A stretch of DNA of 64,000 bases from an uncultured Lachnospiraceae bacterium (GTDB taxonomy: Bacteria; Bacillota; Clostridia; Lachnospirales; Lachnospiraceae): NCBI GenBank assembly GCA_934352055.1, contig CAKRJY010000009.1, positions 52,138 to 116,137 of the forward strand, read 5' to 3'. Shown here piece after piece: positions 59,831 through 64,000 of the stretch. The notes beneath the pieces were generated by a model, which worked only from the letters and a program-made list of their open reading frames with translations, did not search any database and was not told where the DNA came from. The stretch's first letter is position 1; the number at the start of each line of letters is the position of its first letter. A program made the translations under genes and the position numbers.

Positions 59831-61675
59831 CTACCAGGCGCCGCCGCCACCTCCGCCGGAACCGCCTCCGGAGAAGCCACCTCCTGAGAAGCCGCCGCCG
59901 GAACTGCCTCCGCCACTTGATTCCGGTGCAGTTGCACATGTATTTGCTGATCGAACCATAGAATAGAAAACAGCATCTCCAAATGGGTCTCTTCCGGAAT
60001 ACCAGTCCGGTTCCGGAATATGCATTGTTTCAAAATTCTCAATCCATTGATCACTCAATCCCAAAACATATGCATATGGCATGATGTCATAATAATAACT
60101 TGGATTTTCCTCTACCAGCATCTTTAAGCGATCCAGTTCTGCCTTTTTGATAAACTCCTTGAATCCCAATATCTGTCCATAAACCTGATTTCCGGCTTTT
60201 GTCCGTTTCGAACCAAAAAACATAAATAACGCCAAAATGATATCTGCAATACCACATACTACAAATGCAGCTCCAGTTTTTGGTGCAAATGCGTTAAAAA
60301 TCACTGCTGCGATTACAAAAATGATAACACATACAACCGGCGTGATTTTATGATCCAGGTTAGAAAGTCCTTCTTTTACCACCGGACTTAACAATCCCCC
60401 TAGCACCAAACACAACACAGCAAATGCAATCGTCATTGGCATGGAATTTGCCAGAATACCATACACACCCGCAATCACGCATATACCTACAAAATATAAA
60501 AACTTTGGCATGGCTGTTGGGAAGAAGAAATTCTTCTCTTTCATCTTTTTATTTTCTTTTGTTACGCATTTATCGATCACTTCGTAAAACGAATCTTTTT
60601 CCAGCGATTTTGTAGAAGCAGTATCCCCGCGCTTAAAGAGTCCCTTCATATACAACGCTTCGATGTTATTATCCCCATCATAGTCTTTTACTTTTGTCAT
60701 GGAAAAACGATCTTTTCCCTTGGTCTGTTCAATACGAAGGTAGCCTTTATTCGCCAGATAGATAAGAAGTGCTGCCATATCGGTGTTACTCACCGCCTCT
60801 TTTTCCACAAAGGCTACATCCAAAGGATTGTATCCCTCCGGTGGCTCAAAAGAAATAACCGGTATCACTTTATCTTCTTTTCCGGTAAACCAGAACAAAA
60901 TCCCACACAAAAGCACAACGAGTGCTACCAAAACATATGGCATGTAATTGATCTTATAAACAAAATATCCTTCCGGAAGTGTGCAGCGAATCGTAATACC
61001 TTCATACGCATTTAAATATCCTGCATACGAACCGGTAATTGTCTGATCTGTCACCGTGCTTTGCAGCATATCCGTATCATAGCCGGAAGCTGCATAATTA
61101 CCCACACTATATCCCAAAGAAGCTGCATCAAAAGTCTTTGGCATATGAATTTCCCAGGAAATATTTGCAATCGGGCATTCCCACTCGGTACCTACAATAT
61201 TAAAATACAACTCATCCGCATCCCGCAAAGGATCCTTCCCCATTGCATAATCATAAGACAGCGTGTATGTCTTTTCCCCTTGAACATATGCATCTGCACT
61301 TCCTACCTGAATCGTATAATTCTTGCTGTCTCGTTCTGTACTCGCAATAGGATCCGAACACTTCACATTAGAAACTTTCGCGTAGATTTTGCTGTCAGAG
61401 CCATCTTCCCGATTTCTTGTATGCCACAAAGGGATAACTCTTGTCATACCATGATGCGCTTGAACAAAGTTGTAGGTCAAGGTCTCTGTAATATGAAAGG
61501 TGTTGTCCTCTCCCACCTCGATATCCACATGGTAAGCATCAATATAATAGTCATCATCAAGAAGTGTCTCTGCTTCGCCATCTTCTGCCCAAACAGTCTG
61601 CATCGGAAGAAAGGATACTGCCAGCAGAAGGAAAAGCGTCATTATCCCTATAAATAGAGGTCTCTTTTTTCTCAT
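59831..61675 (-). CDS. DUF2207 membrane protein with Gly-rich C-terminus
   Basis: 614 residues. A signal peptide (to about residue 30) leads into an extracellular DUF2207 domain (YYIDAYHVDIEVGEDNTFHITETLTYNFVQAHHGMTRVIPL). One membrane helix lies near 250, a cytoplasmic region follows, then three to four more helices (about 385-485) and a C-terminal segment ending in repeated Gly-Gly-Gly-Phe-Ser and a Gly run. This layout is the usual partner of LemA, encoded 15 bases upstream. The complex is thought to act at the envelope; its biochemical role is unknown. Confidence 0.88.
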   Translation of the reverse strand: MRKKRPLFIGIMTLFLLLAVSFLPMQTVWAEDGEAETLLDDDYYIDAYHVDIEVGEDNTFHITETLTYNFVQAHHGMTRVIPLWHTRNREDGSDSKIYAKVSNVKCSDPIASTERDSKNYTIQVGSADAYVQGEKTYTLSYDYAMGKDPLRDADELYFNIVGTEWECPIANISWEIHMPKTFDAASLGYSVGNYAASGYDTDMLQSTVTDQTITGSYAGYLNAYEGITIRCTLPEGYFVYKINYMPYVLVALVVLLCGILFWFTGKEDKVIPVISFEPPEGYNPLDVAFVEKEAVSNTDMAALLIYLANKGYLRIEQTKGKDRFSMTKVKDYDGDNNIEALYMKGLFKRGDTASTKSLEKDSFYEVIDKCVTKENKKMKEKNFFFPTAMPKFLYFVGICVIAGVYGILANSMPMTIAFAVLCLVLGGLLSPVVKEGLSNLDHKITPVVCVIIFVIAAVIFNAFAPKTGAAFVVCGIADIILALFMFFGSKRTKAGNQVYGQILGFKEFIKKAELDRLKMLVEENPSYYYDIMPYAYVLGLSDQWIENFETMHIPEPDWYSGRDPFGDAVFYSMVRSANTCATAPESSGGGSSGGGFSGGGFSGGGSGGGGGGAW

Positions 61676-61690
61676 AAAGCTCCCTTTCCC

Positions 61691-62242
61691 TTAAAATTCA
61701 ACCTTTACATTTTCTCTTTCTGCTGCATCTGCAACTTCAAACATAGGTTTCTTTTTAAATCCAAACATTCCTGCAAAAATATTGTTTGGGAACACCATCA
61801 TTGTATTATTAAAATCTTTTACACAGCCGTTATAATACTTTCTTGCATTTGCAATATCTTTTTCAACTGCTTCCAACTGCTCCTGCAAAGCGATAAAGTT
61901 CGCATTTGCCTTCAAGTCCGGATATGCCTCTGCAAGTGCAAACAACCTAGAAATGCCCTTTGAAAGATCTGCATTTGCTTTCATAACATCTTCATCTGCG
62001 CTTGCCTTTGCTGCTGTGTTTCGCAATTCTACCACAGCTTCTAATGTTTCGGATTCATGCTTTGCATATCCTTTGACCGTATTTACCAGATTCGGAATCA
62101 GATCATATCTTTTCTTCAGATACACATCCATCGTTGAAAATGCTTCCTCACAAGAGTTTGCCCCCTTGATCAGTCTGTTGTAAACGCTTACCGCAAACAA
62201 TGCGATAATGACCACTACTGCTACTACAATTCCAATTCCCAT
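61691..62242 (-). CDS. lemA: LemA family protein
   Basis: 183 residues with one N-terminal membrane helix followed by a long helical bundle. Diagnostic stretches are YNRLIKGANSCEEAFSTMDVYLKKRYDLIPNLVNTVKGYAKHE and NARKYYNGCVKDFNNTMMVFPNNIFAGMFGF. GGAG precedes the ATG. It forms a two-gene unit with the DUF2207 gene. Confidence 0.93.
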   Translation of the reverse strand: MGIGIVVAVVVIIALFAVSVYNRLIKGANSCEEAFSTMDVYLKKRYDLIPNLVNTVKGYAKHESETLEAVVELRNTAAKASADEDVMKANADLSKGISRLFALAEAYPDLKANANFIALQEQLEAVEKDIANARKYYNGCVKDFNNTMMVFPNNIFAGMFGFKKKPMFEVADAAERENVKVEF

Positions 62243-62289
62243 AATAAACTCCTTTCGACTGCTTTGTTTCTAAATAACCACACTATCTT

Positions 62290-63642
62290 TTAATATATTC
62301 TTCTTTGTATGCCCTTCTCTTTATAATATCTTTCCTTATCGACATACATCAATCTCTCAGATTCTTGTAATAGTACATCTAATTCCATCGTTGCTTTTTC
62401 TTCCCATATGACACCTACTGCCATATTTACAGATGCATCCTTCATCAGTTCCTGCAACAGTGCAATACGTTCTTCCAACGTCTTTTCAGCAATCTGCGGA
62501 CATAACACTAATAGTTCGTCGCCCCCAATACGGAACACACCATAATCCGCGAATGCCAATTCCAGACATTTGCCCGCTTTTAAAATCAACTGGTCGCCTG
62601 CTTTGTGTCCCTCATGATCATTGATGTATTTTAGGCCTGTAATATCACAATATACAACACCAATACTTTGATTTTTATCCATCTGTTCTGCATACTTTCC
62701 TAGTGCAAAACGATTTCCCAGATGCGTGAGTGCATCCTTATAGCTCAAATCTTCCAGTTTTCTCATTAGATTTCTTCGCTTGATACAAGACCCCAGAAAA
62801 GATGCCATAATTTGAAGCATATCTGAGGTGTATTCCAAAGACACGGATGGCGGATTATCTACACCATAGAAAGCAATGATCTGACCTTCATCAAATATTG
62901 GTACAACCACAATCGAACGGATTCCCTGTCTTTTTAAATTGTCATATTGTAATGGATCACGGTCTTTTATTTCTTCCAGATCCGACACCTCAACATGCTT
63001 TCCCTCTCCAAAAATACGATACCAGTTCTCGCAAACCTCTGGTGGCAAATTCTGTAAATTATCTATCTCCGGCTGAATGCCTTCTGCCGTCCATTCATAT
63101 GTGTTATCGTCGCATCCTCGCTCATTCTTCTCAAAGATATAGGTTCTTTCTCCATTGAGGGTTCTGCCAAGATGTTCCAGAATAATTGTAATGGTATCAT
63201 CAGGGGTATCTGCAGAAAGTGCCATTTTTAATGCTTCATTGATCAGACTCTCCATATCTCTATACTTCTGAATCAGTTTGTCCTGTGTACGTTCTTCACT
63301 GATATCGATTCCGATCTCAATACGATACTTTCTCTTCTTCTCCGAATCTACAACCAACGTATCCTTTAGCATCATATACTTATCAATAATCGGATTATAA
63401 TAACGCCATTCCTCAAACTTGCCCTCACAAAGCTTATCATTGGTGCACATGCCACATGGAACAGATGCATCCTGCAAAACCTCATAGCATTTTTTTCCTT
63501 TGATGCTATCGATTGAATCCAGCCCATACGCATCTAATGCTTTCTGATTCATATACACAATCTCATTCGTCTCAATGTCTGTTGCGTATACATATTCATT
63601 TAAGTTCAAAAAGAACTGCCATATATTCTTTATTTCTCTCAT
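62290..63642 (-). CDS. PAS-GAF-GGDEF diguanylate cyclase
   Basis: 450 residues, cytoplasmic. An N-terminal PAS domain (about 10-115) contains an unusual cluster of Cys (GKKCYEVLQDASVPCGMCTNDKLC), which could bind a metal or sense redox state. A GAF domain follows (about 130-290). The GGDEF domain (from LSYKDALTHLGNR) has the active site FRIGGDELLVL, which keeps the glycines and acidic residues. The last residue of the motif is Leu rather than Phe, and this is usually tolerated. An RxxD inhibitory site is not seen before it. It likely makes cyclic-di-GMP in response to a redox or small-molecule signal. Confidence 0.88.
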   Translation of the reverse strand: MREIKNIWQFFLNLNEYVYATDIETNEIVYMNQKALDAYGLDSIDSIKGKKCYEVLQDASVPCGMCTNDKLCEGKFEEWRYYNPIIDKYMMLKDTLVVDSEKKRKYRIEIGIDISEERTQDKLIQKYRDMESLINEALKMALSADTPDDTITIILEHLGRTLNGERTYIFEKNERGCDDNTYEWTAEGIQPEIDNLQNLPPEVCENWYRIFGEGKHVEVSDLEEIKDRDPLQYDNLKRQGIRSIVVVPIFDEGQIIAFYGVDNPPSVSLEYTSDMLQIMASFLGSCIKRRNLMRKLEDLSYKDALTHLGNRFALGKYAEQMDKNQSIGVVYCDITGLKYINDHEGHKAGDQLILKAGKCLELAFADYGVFRIGGDELLVLCPQIAEKTLEERIALLQELMKDASVNMAVGVIWEEKATMELDVLLQESERLMYVDKERYYKEKGIQRRIY

Positions 63643-63733
63643 TGTACTCTCTCCCTTGTTCTCTCCCTGTATGAGAGCCCCCTCACTCTGACTTTTTACA
63701 TTCCCTTGTTATTTGTAATAATCAGATACTCCT

Positions 63734-63742
63734 ATTATAACA
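63734..63742 (-). promoter_or_regulatory. Extended -10 promoter of the GGDEF gene
   Basis: On the minus strand TGTTATAAT, a perfect extended -10 element, about 90 bases upstream of the gene. No good -35 hexamer is visible, as expected for this promoter class. Confidence 0.5.
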
Positions 63743-63782
63743 AATTATGCAGCGATGAAACCCTTTTTTACCATTTTTTTGA

Positions 63783-63821
63783 TAAAAAAAGAACTCTCTG
63801 ACCACTAAGTCAAAGAGTTCT
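63783..63821 (-). terminator. Rho-independent terminator after the tRNA genes
   Basis: On the minus strand AGAACTCT-TTGAC pairs with GTCAG-AGAGTTCT over a short loop, followed by at least six T residues. Confidence 0.85.
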
Positions 63822-63835
63822 GATTAAAAAAGTAA

Positions 63836-63908
63836 TGAGACACGGGGGATTCGAACCCCCGACAACCTGATTAAAAGTCAGGTGCTCTACCAACTGAGCT
63901 AGTATCCC
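63836..63908 (-). tRNA. tRNA-Lys (anticodon TTT)
   Basis: 73 bases with a full cloverleaf. The acceptor stem GGGATAC pairs with GTGTCTC (one G-T pair), the D arm is GCTCAGTTGGTAGAGC, the anticodon stem-loop is CTGACTTTTAATCAG with anticodon TTT, and the T arm is GGGGGTTCGAATCCCCC. The CCA end is not encoded. Confidence 0.95.
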
Positions 63909-63925
63909 ATATTTATAAAAGATAG

Positions 63926-63997
63926 CTGGGCTAGCAGGATTCGAACCTGCGAATGCTGGAATCAAAATCCAGTGCCTTACCGCTTGGCGATAGCCCA
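63926..63997 (-). tRNA. tRNA-Gln (anticodon TTG)
   Basis: 72 bases. The acceptor stem TGGGCTA pairs with TAGCCCA with discriminator G. The anticodon stem CTGGA/TCCAG encloses the loop TTTTGAT, giving anticodon TTG. The T arm is GCAGGTTCGAATCCTGC. CCA is not encoded. It lies 17 bases upstream of tRNA-Lys in the same transcript, which may continue beyond the window edge. Confidence 0.95.
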
Positions 63998-64000
63998 ACA

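Overview
The window looks like the chromosome of a low-GC, strictly anaerobic, motile Gram-positive of the class Clostridia, most likely a Lachnospiraceae-type gut or rumen bacterium. The grounds are AGGAGG-type ribosome binding sites, an [FeFe]-hydrogenase, an anaerobic (class III) ribonucleotide reductase, flagellins, an ECF transporter, surface proteins with SPKTG sorting tails, a Tad-type secretion locus and a gut-type NRPS. The taxon is inferred from gene content; no rRNA is present.

Layout. 1-5.8 kb: envelope and surface proteins on the minus strand (an L,D-transpeptidase-like lipoprotein and two Ig-repeat proteins with SPKTG tails). 6.1-14.0 kb: one large NRPS (C-A-T-C-A-T-reductase), divergent from two small XRE regulators, with palindromic operators around its promoter. 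14.2-22.3 kb: a GNAT and a degenerate GGDEF protein, the pyrC-pyrF-pyrK-pyrD operon and nrdD fused to a thioredoxin-like domain. 22.5-26.0 kb: TPR lipoprotein, amidase, CNNM/CorC protein. 26.2-33.3 kb: a compact Tad-like operon with CpaF and TadB/C-type proteins, at least three very short pilin-like proteins, and a large secreted beta-helix protein. 33.5-38.5 kb: cyclophilin and an ECF transporter operon.

38.6-45.9 kb is the most striking part. A giant inverted repeat (arms of about 2.8-3.1 kb) carries one flagellin gene and one Rpn-type nuclease gene in each arm. The arms flank a loop of about 1 kb that encodes a short FimB/FimE-sized tyrosine recombinase. Homology between the arms stops at a pair of oppositely oriented 24-bp palindromic sites. 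Just inside the left site is a sigma-28-like promoter pointing at the left flagellin. The simplest reading is an invertible-promoter switch choosing between two flagellins that share ends but differ in the surface-exposed middle. Both flagellin leaders also carry a hairpin with GGA in its loop followed by a GGA-containing ribosome binding site, as in CsrA-controlled flagellin mRNAs.

46-64 kb: an [FeFe]-hydrogenase with an unusual NuoF-tail/GltD-like partner, a secreted cell-wall hydrolase, a thyA-folA-ilvB-ilvH cluster, a GntR/ABC (YtrA-type) operon, a DUF2804 protein, a LemA/DUF2207 pair, a PAS-GAF-GGDEF protein, and tRNA-Lys and tRNA-Gln at the right edge. Nothing was run computationally: domain calls, the NRPS pocket code and promoter matches are by-eye readings.
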